From an archaeon (GTDB lineage Archaea > Iainarchaeota > Iainarchaeia > Iainarchaeales > Iainarchaeaceae), in contig JANLGZ010000045.1 in assembly GCA_024653905.1 (NCBI GenBank), forward strand, positions 1 to 22,643: a DNA stretch of 22,643 nucleotides, given 5' to 3'. Below, one piece after another: positions 1-6,559 of the stretch. Below the pieces are notes generated by a model. That model was not told where the DNA came from and made no database searches. It saw only the letters and a list, made by a program, of their open reading frames with translations. The first letter of the stretch is position 1, and every line of letters starts with the position of its first letter. The translations under genes and the position numbers were made by a program.

Positions 1-5
1 GTTTA

Positions 6-542
6 ATGCTTTCCAAAACAATAGGAAAACACGATTATTCCCTTCTAAAAGGAGAAATATCTACAGATTCATACAAAGAGACTATTAAAAAGCTTACGCT
101 TGGATTTGGGGTTTTTACTCAGGTAATTCCATCTAAATGGGTTGCAGGTGAAGATCATATTTGGTTTGCTTTGGAACAATCTTTGGATGCTTTTGAGCAA
201 AAAATTGCTTTTACAAAAAAACCTGAATTGGAATTTATTGTGAGACTGCTTGCACAAAAACAACTAAGCAAAGCTCTTGAGGGAGCAGAATTTGGAAAAG
301 GAACAGAATTTGGAAAAGAGCCTCTTGTTTTGGTAATAGGTTCTTCGGATAAAAAAATTGTCAGTGAAATCAAAGAAAAACTTGCTTTTGAGGAAAAGGA
401 AATTAAACTTGGGTTGAATAAAAGCGAACTGATAAAATTTTTTGGAATTGAGGAAAAGGAAATTGAATCCCTTGCTGATGTTAAAAATCCATTGGAAGAA
501 TTAATTGTTGAGAGGTGTGCTTTTGTTTCGCTTGAAAAATAA
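6..542 (+). CDS. cgi121: KEOPS complex subunit Cgi121-like protein
   Basis: Probable Cgi121 subunit of KEOPS, the complex that makes the t6A modification at position 37 of ANN-decoding tRNAs; in the family it binds Bud32 and the tRNA 3' end. The 178-aa protein follows the family pattern: a conserved His after the second strand (H51 in AGEDHIWFALEQSL), the helix with LEFIVRLLAQKQLSKAL (residues 75-91) matching the lE-LvraSGqRQI-eAl core, a hydrophobic strand (VLVIGSS), and a C-terminal strand LIVERCAFVSLEK like the final strand of the methanogen homologue. Two small internal duplications are visible: EFGK twice near residues 95-104, and a 17-nt exact repeat at 388-404 and 448-464 encoding an EEKEI segment. 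The frame is open to the left edge of the window, so a longer N-terminus cannot be excluded. It overlaps the next gene. Confidence 0.78.
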   Translation: MLSKTIGKHDYSLLKGEISTDSYKETIKKLTLGFGVFTQVIPSKWVAGEDHIWFALEQSLDAFEQKIAFTKKPELEFIVRLLAQKQLSKALEGAEFGKGTEFGKEPLVLVIGSSDKKIVSEIKEKLAFEEKEIKLGLNKSELIKFFGIEEKEIESLADVKNPLEELIVERCAFVSLEK

Positions 543-948
543 AATTATTTGTATTTTGATTTTAGGGTTAATTGTTTTTTCTGGATGTACAAGCGGTGCA
601 AATCCAAAAAATGAAATAATTTCGGATGAAAATAATTTCGATTCAGATAATCCAGCCGAAATTAATCTTGCTGAAAACCCGAATCAAGTGATAAGCTCAC
701 TTATCATTGAACCGGAAGACAAACTAATTCTTGTTACAGGTGAAGAGATAATTTACAAAGGGAATGTGAACCTTAGTTCAGATGCTATTGCTGAATGGAG
801 GGCTGTTTTTTTTAATTCTGCTGATTCTGAACAAATATTTGATTTATGCTCAGGGGAATCAAAAACAATTGGGGTAACAAAAATACTTGTGAAAGAAATA
901 ATTATTTCCCCAACACTTTCAGCAGAAATTGAAGTAACTGAAGGGTGA
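523..948 (+). CDS. Small predicted lipoprotein, function unknown
   Basis: About 141 aa. The N-terminus is a short basic segment, a hydrophobic stretch (IICILILGLIVF) and a lipobox-like SGC (Cys22), followed by a polar, probably disordered linker (TSGANPKNE...). This fits a membrane-anchored lipoprotein exposed outside the cell. The remainder (LILVTGEEIIYKGNVNLSS... KILVKEIIISPTLSAEIEVTEG) has alternating hydrophobics like a small beta-sandwich; I do not recognise a family. No ATG is available. TTG at 523 is chosen because GAGGTG at 512-517 sits 5 nt upstream; TTG at 505 or 532 and GTG at 517 are alternatives. It overlaps the end of the Cgi121 gene by 20 nt, so the two are co-transcribed. Long T-runs at 952-989 could end the transcript. 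Confidence 0.65.
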   Translation: MFRLKNKIICILILGLIVFSGCTSGANPKNEIISDENNFDSDNPAEINLAENPNQVISSLIIEPEDKLILVTGEEIIYKGNVNLSSDAIAEWRAVFFNSADSEQIFDLCSGESKTIGVTKILVKEIIISPTLSAEIEVTEG

Positions 949-951
949 TTA

Positions 952-989
952 TTTTTTTCTTTGCTATTTTTACCAAGTTTTTTTTTGGT
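952..989 (+). terminator. T-rich archaeal-type terminator after the lipoprotein gene
   Basis: Immediately after the TGA at 946-948 the plus strand carries several T-runs, including runs of 7 and 9 T. Archaeal RNA polymerase terminates at such U-tracts without an obligatory hairpin, and none is evident. The genes downstream lie on the other strand, so a stop is expected here. Inference from composition only. Confidence 0.4.
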
Positions 990-1006
990 TCTTCTTCAAT
1001 AGTTCT

Positions 1007-1247
1007 CTAAGTATAATAAGAGAATTCTGAATATTTTTCGTGATAATTTTTTCCTCTGTTTTTTCTGAATCTTTGTAATTGTCGTGACAAAGAATCAGTT
1101 GCTTTTTTGAGCAAATCACTTGCAATTTTTGTTTTTGTTCCATCTATCTGTCTTTTCTTTTTTCCAAAAAGGTGATTCAGTCCCTTCTTTAAAAAAAGTT
1201 AATCTTTCTTAGGCATTTGCAAATTTAAAAATAAGTTCTTCGCTCAT
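1007..1247 (-). pseudogene. Decayed paralogue of the adjacent 92-aa basic protein
   Basis: On the minus strand the frame ending at 1007 encodes RQIDGTKTKIASDLLKKATD and further residues ending in FSYYT. This parallels RRLDGTKTKTGDVVLKSIRS in the 92-aa protein at 1244-1522, including the shared DGTKTK and a Y-rich end. The copy has no usable intact start: the in-frame ATG at 1214-1216 is followed after four codons by TAA, and no ATG, GTG or TTG lies between that stop and the conserved block. An ATG at 1245-1247, overlapping the upstream stop as ATGA, opens a 12-codon frame (MSEELIFKFANA) in another phase. Starting there would give nearly the same distance to DGTKTK as in the intact copy (about 35 versus 39 codons). 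I infer a tandem duplicate broken by a frameshift and a nonsense codon. A non-canonical start cannot be excluded. Confidence 0.55.
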
Positions 1248-1522
1248 TTTTTGCGCCCTCGCCTAAGTGTTTCAGCACTATAATACTTTTGGGTTGAAAA
1301 TCGGTTTTGCTGGTTAGCTCCAACATTCCTGAATAATTCAATTGGCTTGTTCAATAAACTCCTTATACTTTTTAGCACAACATCACCTGTCTTTGTCTTA
1401 GTGCCATCAAGTCTTCTTGCGTCAATAGTGTCTCTAAAATTAAGTAACTTTTTCCCTATTGGGTCTTTAATTGTTTTAGGTAATTTTCGTCCAATAGCTC
1501 TTGTGAATTTTTTTAATTTCAT
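1244..1522 (-). CDS. 92-aa basic orphan protein, translationally coupled to hef
   Basis: Unrecognised, strongly basic protein (K/R-rich N-terminus MKLKKFTRAIGRKLPK, C-terminus RRGRKK), no membrane segment. The centre carries ARRLDGTKTKTGDVVLKSIRSLLNK, repeated in diverged form in the broken copy just downstream, which argues that the reading frame is real and belongs to a small family. Its ATG overlaps the hef stop as ATGA (1519-1522), so translation is probably coupled to hef and no separate ribosome-binding site is needed. Basic charge suggests nucleic acid or ribosome binding, but that is only inference; a functional link to Hef rests on position alone. Confidence 0.6.
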   Translation of the reverse strand: MKLKKFTRAIGRKLPKTIKDPIGKKLLNFRDTIDARRLDGTKTKTGDVVLKSIRSLLNKPIELFRNVGANQQNRFSTQKYYSAETLRRGRKK

Positions 1523-3774
1523 TTTTCTTCACCAAAAACTGCATTTAATACTTCGTGGATTTTTTTTGCTTTTTTTGGACCCATGTTTTCAACTTCTTGC
1601 AATTCTTTTATTGATGCATTTATTGCTGCTCTCACGGTTCCAAATTTTTGAAGTAATGCTTTTGCAAGACTCGGACCCACTAAAGGAAACCCTTCCAAAA
1701 TATACTGTTGTTGTTCTGAAATCGTTAATCCTTTTCGCCCGACTCTTAATTTGATTTCTTTTTCAGAACCTAATTGTTCCCGCTTTGCAATTAAATAAAC
1801 AAGTTTTGCAGTTTCTTCAACATCATGCGTGTAAAGAATCGGTATTCTATAATTAAGTGCAATTGATGCAAGTGCTGCTTTAATTGCATTCTCGTGAATA
1901 TTTCTTGTTGTATAAAGTTCATCGTGGTTTCCTTCGAGAATAATTAATGGAGAATCATAATTTGATGACATCATTGTAAGCTGATTAAACAAACGCCCAT
2001 CAATAAGCGAACTCAAAAAATCTTCAATTGTTTTTCTTTCAACAACAACCTTATCACTTAAAATAAAATCTCCCACTTCTAATTGTTTTACTTTAATTAC
2101 TGCATCCATTTTACTCAACTTTATAGTAACCCCTGAAGCTTGTTCTCGTGAATCAACATAGATAATTATTTGTTCGGCAAAATTTTCGCTATACTTTGCA
2201 AGAGTAGTTTGTGAATCAAGCTTCTTTTCAGGAATCGCTTTTGGATTTTGCAACTGCCTCAAAGTGGTTTTCATTTTTTTTTCTTTAGCCCTTGAAGCGT
2301 AATAAAATGCCTCATCTCTGGTGCCTTTAGCTAGTAAAACAATAGCTTTTCCAGCTTCTTTTCTTCCGGTTCTGCCTCTTCTCTGAATCATTCTGATTTC
2401 GCTTGGAACTGGTTCATAAAAAATAACCAAATCAACCTCAGGAATATCAATGCCCTCTTCGGCAACACTTGAGGCGATTAAAGTATTATATTTTCCATCT
2501 TTCAAATCAGTAATAGCTTGTCCTTGTTCTTTTTGACTTAACCCTTTATCATCACCTTTAGTTGCTTGGCCTACAAAACGTTTTGGTTTTATTGACTCGA
2601 TTTTTTCCAGATAATTTTTCAGTGTAATAATATTTCCCCTGTAATGGTTGAACACAATTACTTTTGAATTTGGTTTTTTATCAAACTGATCAATAAGAAT
2701 ATGTTTTAATGCTTCAAGTTTTGGATGAACAATGTGTTCATTCATGAGTTCTTGGCAAAGGTTTTTTGCTTTCAGCATATTTGTATTTGCCATTATCATC
2801 TTCACAGCTTTTGAAGCTCCTGATTTTGAACTATCTCCTGACATTTTTTGCATATAATCATTCAAAGATTCGGTCCCTTGAGTTTCTAATAAAGTTAGTG
2901 CGTGTGCAACTTTCAAAAGTGCAGCTGTTCTTGAAGCAGCAAGGTAAAGAGCAGGGTTTCTTACATTTGCAGTAATCTCTTTTCTTATTCGTGCCTGTAA
3001 TTGGAGCATGTCAATTCTTGAAAAATACTTTTTTCCAGTTCCAAAGCCTAATGTTTTTAAAATATCAACCTGTTTTTGCTGAAACTCATCCAAAAGTTTT
3101 TTTATTTCAAGGAATTTTGCAGGCAACTCAAGCTTAACCCACTCAACATCAATAGGATTAACATATTGCTTAACATCCTCATCATCATGCTGTTTTATTT
3201 CCACATTTTTTATGAAAAGATTTCTGCATACGCTTTGAATTTTTTCTTCCTCTCCTCCAGGAGATGCTGTTAATGCAAGGATTAGAGGATTTTTTGCTTT
3301 TCGCATGTAATGCTCTGCAATAAAAACATAAGAATAATTCCCCATCGCTCTGTGGGCTTCATCAAAAACAACCAAACCAAAATCACTAATATTAATTTTT
3401 CCTGACACTAAATCATTCTGAATGCTTTGCGGAGTTGCAGAGATTATTGAAGCGTTTTCAAAAATTTCTTTTCTTTTTTCAGGAGAAATCGCCCCTGTCA
3501 TTAAAACTATTTTTTCATCAGCAATATTTAGAAATTTTCTCATGCTTGCTTCATGCTGAACAGCTAAAGGTTTTGTTGGAGCAACAAAAAGCACTTTCCT
3601 TTTTTGGTTAATTATTTCTGCCGCGGTCATTATTGCAACAATGGTTTTTCCAAGTGCAGTTGGTGCAACAACTAATGAATTTCCTTTTTCCAAAACTCTT
3701 GCTGCCAAAACCTCTTGATAAAGTTTTGATTCAACTGTATTTGGTTTGATTAAAGGATGAGAAATGTAATTCAT
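1519..3774 (-). CDS. hef: Hef/XPF-family helicase-nuclease (ERCC4-like)
   Basis: Full-length archaeal Hef (751 aa), an SF2 helicase fused to an XPF-type structure-specific nuclease that processes stalled replication forks and flapped or branched DNA. Visible in order: Walker A APTALGKT (37-44), motif Ia VAPTKPL, DEAH box VVFDEAH (135-141), motif III LTASPGG (168-174), the Hef-type helical insertion (about 185-345), motif V SSVAEEGIDIPE, motif VI QRRGRTGR (464-471). The nuclease domain follows with DSRE (541-544), GDF (568-570) and the catalytic VVVERKTIEDF (577-587; ERK at 579-581). A tandem helix-hairpin-helix region closes the protein (about 694-745; GFPLVGPSLAKALL, VENMGPKKAKKI). All catalytic residues I can check are present. 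TATA-like TTTTTAAA about 23-30 nt before the ATG suggests a leaderless mRNA. The 92-aa protein overlaps its stop by 4 nt. Confidence 0.96.
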   Translation of the reverse strand: MNYISHPLIKPNTVESKLYQEVLAARVLEKGNSLVVAPTALGKTIVAIMTAAEIINQKRKVLFVAPTKPLAVQHEASMRKFLNIADEKIVLMTGAISPEKRKEIFENASIISATPQSIQNDLVSGKINISDFGLVVFDEAHRAMGNYSYVFIAEHYMRKAKNPLILALTASPGGEEEKIQSVCRNLFIKNVEIKQHDDEDVKQYVNPIDVEWVKLELPAKFLEIKKLLDEFQQKQVDILKTLGFGTGKKYFSRIDMLQLQARIRKEITANVRNPALYLAASRTAALLKVAHALTLLETQGTESLNDYMQKMSGDSSKSGASKAVKMIMANTNMLKAKNLCQELMNEHIVHPKLEALKHILIDQFDKKPNSKVIVFNHYRGNIITLKNYLEKIESIKPKRFVGQATKGDDKGLSQKEQGQAITDLKDGKYNTLIASSVAEEGIDIPEVDLVIFYEPVPSEIRMIQRRGRTGRKEAGKAIVLLAKGTRDEAFYYASRAKEKKMKTTLRQLQNPKAIPEKKLDSQTTLAKYSENFAEQIIIYVDSREQASGVTIKLSKMDAVIKVKQLEVGDFILSDKVVVERKTIEDFLSSLIDGRLFNQLTMMSSNYDSPLIILEGNHDELYTTRNIHENAIKAALASIALNYRIPILYTHDVEETAKLVYLIAKREQLGSEKEIKLRVGRKGLTISEQQQYILEGFPLVGPSLAKALLQKFGTVRAAINASIKELQEVENMGPKKAKKIHEVLNAVFGEEK

Positions 3775-3796
3775 ACTCGAGTTAAGTGTGAAATCG

Positions 3797-3804
3797 TTTA
3801 AAAA
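3797..3804 (-). promoter_or_regulatory. TATA-like element of hef
   Basis: On the minus strand this reads TTTTTAAA, 23-30 nt upstream of the hef ATG, the spacing expected for a transcript starting at or next to the start codon. No Shine-Dalgarno sequence is present, consistent with leaderless translation. Confidence 0.5.
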
Positions 3805-3805
3805 G

Positions 3806-3840
3806 AAACCCAGACCTAATTGCCGGTCTGAAAAAGGTTT
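3806..3840. repeat. Inverted repeat between the divergent hef and histone promoters
   Basis: CAGACC (3811-3816) and GGTCTG (3825-3830) form a perfect 6-bp inverted repeat with an 8-nt spacer. An outer pair AAACC (3806-3810) / GGTTT (3836-3840) extends it across a 5-nt asymmetric gap. It lies upstream of both TATA boxes, so it is probably not transcribed and is better read as a possible operator than as an RNA hairpin. Confidence 0.4.
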
Positions 3841-3862
3841 TTTGACTCATTAAAGGGATTTC

Positions 3863-3899
3863 TTTAAATAAATTTAGCTTTACTCCTAGTATAGAGGTG
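3863..3899 (+). promoter_or_regulatory. Histone gene promoter and ribosome-binding site
   Basis: A TATA-like TTTAAATA at 3863-3870 is followed by GAGGTG at 3894-3899, 8 nt before the ATG at 3908. Transcription would start near 3890-3895, giving a short leader of about 15 nt that contains the Shine-Dalgarno sequence. A strong site suits an abundant chromatin protein. Confidence 0.55.
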
Positions 3900-3907
3900 T
3901 TTTCGTT

Positions 3908-4123
3908 ATGAGTGACCGTATATTGCCTTTGGCAGCAGTTGATAGGATTATTAGAAAAGCAGGAGCTGGAAGAGTCTCTGAGGATGCTGTAATAGCCCTA
4001 ACAGAGGTTCTTGAGGAAGAAGGAATAAAATTAAGCCAGCAGGCAGCAGAATTTGCAAAACACGCAAACCGAAAAACCATTGTCGGCGCTGATATCAGAC
4101 TTGCTTTGAAGCAAATGAAATAA
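3908..4123 (+). CDS. Archaeal histone (HMf family)
   Basis: Single histone-fold protein of 71 aa, close to the 67-70 aa of HMfA/HMfB. The three-helix fold is evident: LAAVDRIIRKAGAGRVSEDA, then the long central helix (VIALTEVLEEEGIKLSQQAAEFAKHANR), then RKTIVGADIRLALKQMK. The RKTI loop and the AD-I-LAL motif that start the third helix match HMfB (RKTIKAEDIELAV). It forms dimers and longer wrapped-DNA stacks that compact the chromosome. No tail is present. It has its own TATA box and a strong ribosome-binding site. Confidence 0.97.
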   Translation: MSDRILPLAAVDRIIRKAGAGRVSEDAVIALTEVLEEEGIKLSQQAAEFAKHANRKTIVGADIRLALKQMK

Positions 4124-4171
4124 TTAAAGAATAAGTGAAGTCTATTTCTGCAGATTACTGATTCAAAAGAG

Positions 4172-4180
4172 TTAAATATT
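4172..4180 (+). promoter_or_regulatory. TATA-like element for the 60-aa protein
   Basis: TTAAATATT, 22-30 nt before the ATG at 4202, with no ribosome-binding site in between. It suggests a separate leaderless transcript for the small gene after the histone. Confidence 0.4.
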
Positions 4181-4201
4181 AGTTTTCTCTTTCATTTTTA
4201 C

Positions 4202-4384
4202 ATGTTCAAAGCTAAAAGACCTCAACCGCCTATGCAAATTATGCCTAAAAGTATATGGGTAAAGCATGCAAGCGGAGTAATAGAATTTGTTCAGGCAGGA
4301 CAGAAGGTTCCTAAAACTTCTAGTATAATGACATCTGCAGAAATAAAAATGGCAAGAGAAAAAGCGTTAAAATACAAAAATTAA
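4202..4384 (+). CDS. 60-aa hypothetical protein
   Basis: Unrecognised 60-aa basic soluble protein. It has a proline-rich start (KRPQPPMQIMPKS), a central strand-rich part (IWVKHASGVIEFVQAGQKVPKTSS) and a C-terminal helix (TSAEIKMAREKALKYKN). The pattern of a short beta segment then a charged helix is that of a folded mini-protein rather than random translation. A TATA-like element at leaderless distance and a hairpin-T-run terminator directly downstream frame it as a transcription unit of its own. Position next to the histone gives no functional proof. Confidence 0.55.
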   Translation: MFKAKRPQPPMQIMPKSIWVKHASGVIEFVQAGQKVPKTSSIMTSAEIKMAREKALKYKN

Positions 4385-4402
4385 TTTCAAATCATGCGTA
4401 TT

Positions 4403-4443
4403 AAAAAAAGAATTAAGTTTGGACTAAGTCCAAAACTTTTTTT
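4403..4443. terminator. Bidirectional hairpin/T-run terminator
   Basis: AAGTTTGGACT (4415-4425) and AGTCCAAA plus CTT (4427-4438) form a near-perfect hairpin with a one-base loop and one bulged A. It is followed by a T-run to 4443 on the plus strand and preceded by an A-run (4403-4409), which is a T-run on the minus strand. It sits between convergent genes and can end both transcripts. A hairpin plus U-tract is not required in archaea but resembles an intrinsic terminator. Confidence 0.7.
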
Positions 4444-4513
4444 GAAATAATTTTTTTACTTGCTTTTTGCTCAAATTTTTTAGAAAAAAATTGATTAAAG
4501 AAATCAAAAAGAG

Positions 4514-5218
4514 CTATTTTATTGCTTCCCACATGATTTCGTCTCTTGGTTTGACTTCTATTCCGATTTCTGAAATGTTAAAAGCATGCGGTGTTTTGGA
4601 ATGGTTTGTTCCGCGCATTTTTCTTATAAAAATACTTCTGTTTGGTGGAACAAAATATAATGAAACAACTCCGTCAACCAAAAATTCTTCTACTCCAAAA
4701 GCTGAAAAATCTAATTTTCCGCCTCGTGTTTCAGCAATAAGAATAGTGGTACAGCCTAATTCTTTTAATGAATCAGCAAAGGAATAAAGCAAGTGTCTCA
4801 TTTTTCCCTGTTCAGGAATCCATACACCTAAAGCAGTGGTTGAATCAACAACTAATCTTTTACAGCGCATATCTTTTACAAGTTTTGCAATAACTTTTAA
4901 TTCCTCTTCAATCTGCCTCTCAACATTTTCTGTAGTATGCAAATTTAATTTGTAAATTTTAAACTTATTAGTGTCCTGTAATGGTTTAATATCCCAGCCG
5001 AATGATTCCATATTCCAGATAAGATTCTGTAAATTCCCCTCAAGAGTAATATAGAGTCCTGCTTCATTAAAATCTTTGGCACCTGAATAAAGATAACTCA
5101 ATCCGAATATTGTTTTTCCTGTTCCGGCTCCGCCCGAAACCAGTACGGTTGAACCTTTCGGAAATCCGCCTGCTATTAATTCATCAAAACCTTTAACTCC
5201 TGTTTGGGTTCTTTCCAT
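4514..5218 (-). CDS. KaiC/RadA-like RecA-superfamily ATPase
   Basis: Single-domain KaiC-like ATPase of 234 aa. The start TGVKGFDELIAGGFPKGS is the classic KaiC/RadA lead-in, followed by Walker A GGAGTGKT (29-36), a strand ending in LYITLEG with Glu60 in the catalytic glutamate region, and the Walker B strand KRLVVDSTTAL (Asp125). Near the end, FIRKMRGTNHSKTPHAF matches the conserved R-KMRG-NHS segment of the family. Archaea often carry several such stand-alone paralogues; roles in signalling or motility regulation are known for some, but the substrate here cannot be told. The start codon is 6 nt from the stop of the CMP kinase-like gene, with GGAG just upstream, so the two form an operon. Confidence 0.88.
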   Translation of the reverse strand: MERTQTGVKGFDELIAGGFPKGSTVLVSGGAGTGKTIFGLSYLYSGAKDFNEAGLYITLEGNLQNLIWNMESFGWDIKPLQDTNKFKIYKLNLHTTENVERQIEEELKVIAKLVKDMRCKRLVVDSTTALGVWIPEQGKMRHLLYSFADSLKELGCTTILIAETRGGKLDFSAFGVEEFLVDGVVSLYFVPPNRSIFIRKMRGTNHSKTPHAFNISEIGIEVKPRDEIMWEAIK

Positions 5219-5224
5219 TTTTCA

Positions 5225-5794
5225 TCACTCCTTAATTTTTGATAAAACTTCTGCAAAAACTTTTTCCTGAACCAAGTTATCAGTGTTGATAACCAGATTA
5301 AATATTTCTAGATTTTCGCCCATTTTAAAATGGTACAACCTCTCATATAAAGCTTTTGTTTCAAGGTCTCTTGTCTTTATTTTTGCCAATACCACTTCAT
5401 AATTCAAATTATCTCTTGAAGCAACTCTTTTTGCGCGAACCTCAGCAGAAGCATCTAACCATACCTTGAATGCTTTTCCATTGTAAAGATAAGGCATAGT
5501 CCACGAATCAAGAATCACATTGCCTTTATCAGCTATTTTTTTTAATTTTTCATCAAGAGCTCTATCCAAAGAACCGTTTTTCTGTCTTTTTTTCATGAAT
5601 TCCTTTGCTTCGCTTGATTCCCACCAATCCTGAATTTTTTCAGGAGAAGCATTTTCCAAAGCACTAATTCCTTGAGTACTCATTTCCCTAAGCAAAGAGG
5701 ATGCATGAACAACCTTAATTTCCAGTTTTTTTCCTAAAGAATCAGCAAGAGAACTTTTTCCTGAACCCGCAAAACCTGAAATTATTAAAAGCAT
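5225..5794 (-). CDS. Archaeal cytidylate kinase-like P-loop kinase
   Basis: Small P-loop kinase (189 aa) most like archaeal CMP kinase, which phosphorylates CMP/dCMP with ATP. It has Walker A GFAGSGKSS (7-15), a helical NMP-binding region, a strand NVILDSWTM (93-101), and VWLDASAEVRAKRVASRD (112-129), which matches the family's I-WL-A-xxVRxxRI-xRE segment. The strand that usually ends in an EGR/ESR-type motif reads LDSWTM here, so the conserved arginine of CMP kinases is absent. Substrate specificity may differ, and a dephospho-CoA- or adenylate-kinase-like role is possible. It is upstream of the KaiC-like gene in the same operon; a weak TATA-like stretch lies at about 5811-5824. Confidence 0.68.
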   Translation of the reverse strand: MLLIISGFAGSGKSSLADSLGKKLEIKVVHASSLLREMSTQGISALENASPEKIQDWWESSEAKEFMKKRQKNGSLDRALDEKLKKIADKGNVILDSWTMPYLYNGKAFKVWLDASAEVRAKRVASRDNLNYEVVLAKIKTRDLETKALYERLYHFKMGENLEIFNLVINTDNLVQEKVFAEVLSKIKE

Positions 5795-5831
5795 GTCAAT
5801 AATAGGTAATAAAAGTTTTTTAAGAAAGCCT

Positions 5832-6479
5832 TTAGTTTTCCTTTTTTCTTATAGGTTTGCGGGGTAATTTTCTTTTGGGATAAAGTTCCCTCAGAGCAGG
5901 ATTTTTTCTGAGCTTGGTTCTTATCCGATTTATTGCTTTTTTTACTCCAGATGCTGTGAGCCCAAATATTTCTGCCACTTCTTTTTCAGCAGACCTGTTT
6001 CCCAGCCTATCAATGTACACAAAAAAAATCTCTTTGTCGCGTTCACTTAGTTGTGCGAGCTCGTGGTCAATGATTCTGATAACTTCGTTTCTTTCTGCAA
6101 TCTGTCTCGGATTTTCACCAGGTGGTCGGTTCCCGAGCAAGGCTAAAACTGCCTTTTTCTGCCTTTCCACATATCTTACTTCAGATCGGATTTGCTTTGC
6201 AATTGCATTTCTAAACGTGATATATGCATAGCCCTCAATATCCATCCCTGGTTTATTTGCTTCTAATATGAACGGTATTCTTTCACGAGCCTTGGCCTCT
6301 ACTTCTTCTCTTGATATTCCTGCATTATCAAACAAATTAGCAAATTTGGGAAACACCCTAGTCATTGCATTCGCGAGTGCATTTTCAATTGTTTTGCCGT
6401 GCTCAGAAAACCTTCGGCGCTGTTCTTCTTCACTAAGAGGCACTCTTTTTTTGAGAGGCAACTGTTTTCTTGTAGGCAC
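5832..6479 (-). CDS. Sigma-70-like DNA-binding protein
   Basis: 215-aa basic protein with two parts resembling bacterial sigma-70/ECF factors. Residues about 54-103 (ISREEVEAKARERIPFILE... GYAYITFRNAIAKQIRSE) look like region 2, including the Y-xTFRNAI-xxIR helix. Residues about 138-192 (DHELAQLSERDKEIFFVYID... EVAEIFGLTASGVKKAINR) look like region 4, with the L-xRDKEIF lead-in and a helix-turn-helix. The N- and C-termini are lysine/arginine-rich extensions. Archaea use TBP/TFB rather than sigma factors, so this is either an acquired sigma-like regulator or a repurposed DNA-binding protein. The start is GTG at 6477-6479; TATAAATA at 6501-6508 lies 22-29 nt before it, implying a leaderless mRNA. 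Divergent from the gene at 6560 with which it shares an 80-nt intergenic region. Confidence 0.6.
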   Translation of the reverse strand: MPTRKQLPLKKRVPLSEEEQRRRFSEHGKTIENALANAMTRVFPKFANLFDNAGISREEVEAKARERIPFILEANKPGMDIEGYAYITFRNAIAKQIRSEVRYVERQKKAVLALLGNRPPGENPRQIAERNEVIRIIDHELAQLSERDKEIFFVYIDRLGNRSAEKEVAEIFGLTASGVKKAINRIRTKLRKNPALRELYPKRKLPRKPIRKKEN

Positions 6480-6559
6480 AAAATATTAACATCTCGCAAG
6501 TATAAATAGGATATTGGCTCTTGCGCAAGTAATATTAATTTGATTAATTTTAGTTTTGT
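6480..6559. promoter_or_regulatory. Shared divergent promoter region with palindrome
   Basis: The minus-strand TATA box (TATAAATA on the plus strand, 6501-6508) serves the sigma-like gene; TATTAATT at 6533-6540 lies 20-27 nt before the ATG at 6560. Between them is a perfect 10-bp palindrome CTTGCGCAAG (6520-6529). CGCAAGTA occurs twice in direct orientation, at 6495-6502 and 6524-6531, each abutting one TATA box. This arrangement suggests joint control by a DNA-binding protein, possibly the sigma-like protein itself. Confidence 0.5.

Noticed and set aside
388..464. 17-nt exact repeat within the Cgi121 gene as a mobile or regulatory element
   Set aside because: It is purine-rich, in frame and encodes similar charged helix residues (EEKEI), so low-complexity coding sequence explains it.
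1198..1216. Stop-codon readthrough or recoding of the TAA in the decayed paralogue
   Set aside because: TAA is not a known pyrrolysine or selenocysteine codon, no recoding element is visible, and every other gene here ends normally; decay is simpler.
1347..1754. 135-codon plus-strand frame antisense to hef and the 92-aa gene
   Set aside because: It is antisense to the conserved HhH end of Hef; its hydrophobic leucine-rich look is what Lys/Glu-rich helices give on the opposite strand.
4467..4787. 106-codon plus-strand frame antisense to the KaiC-like gene
   Set aside because: The minus-strand frame carries the KaiC family motifs, and this frame begins just after the terminator without promoter support.
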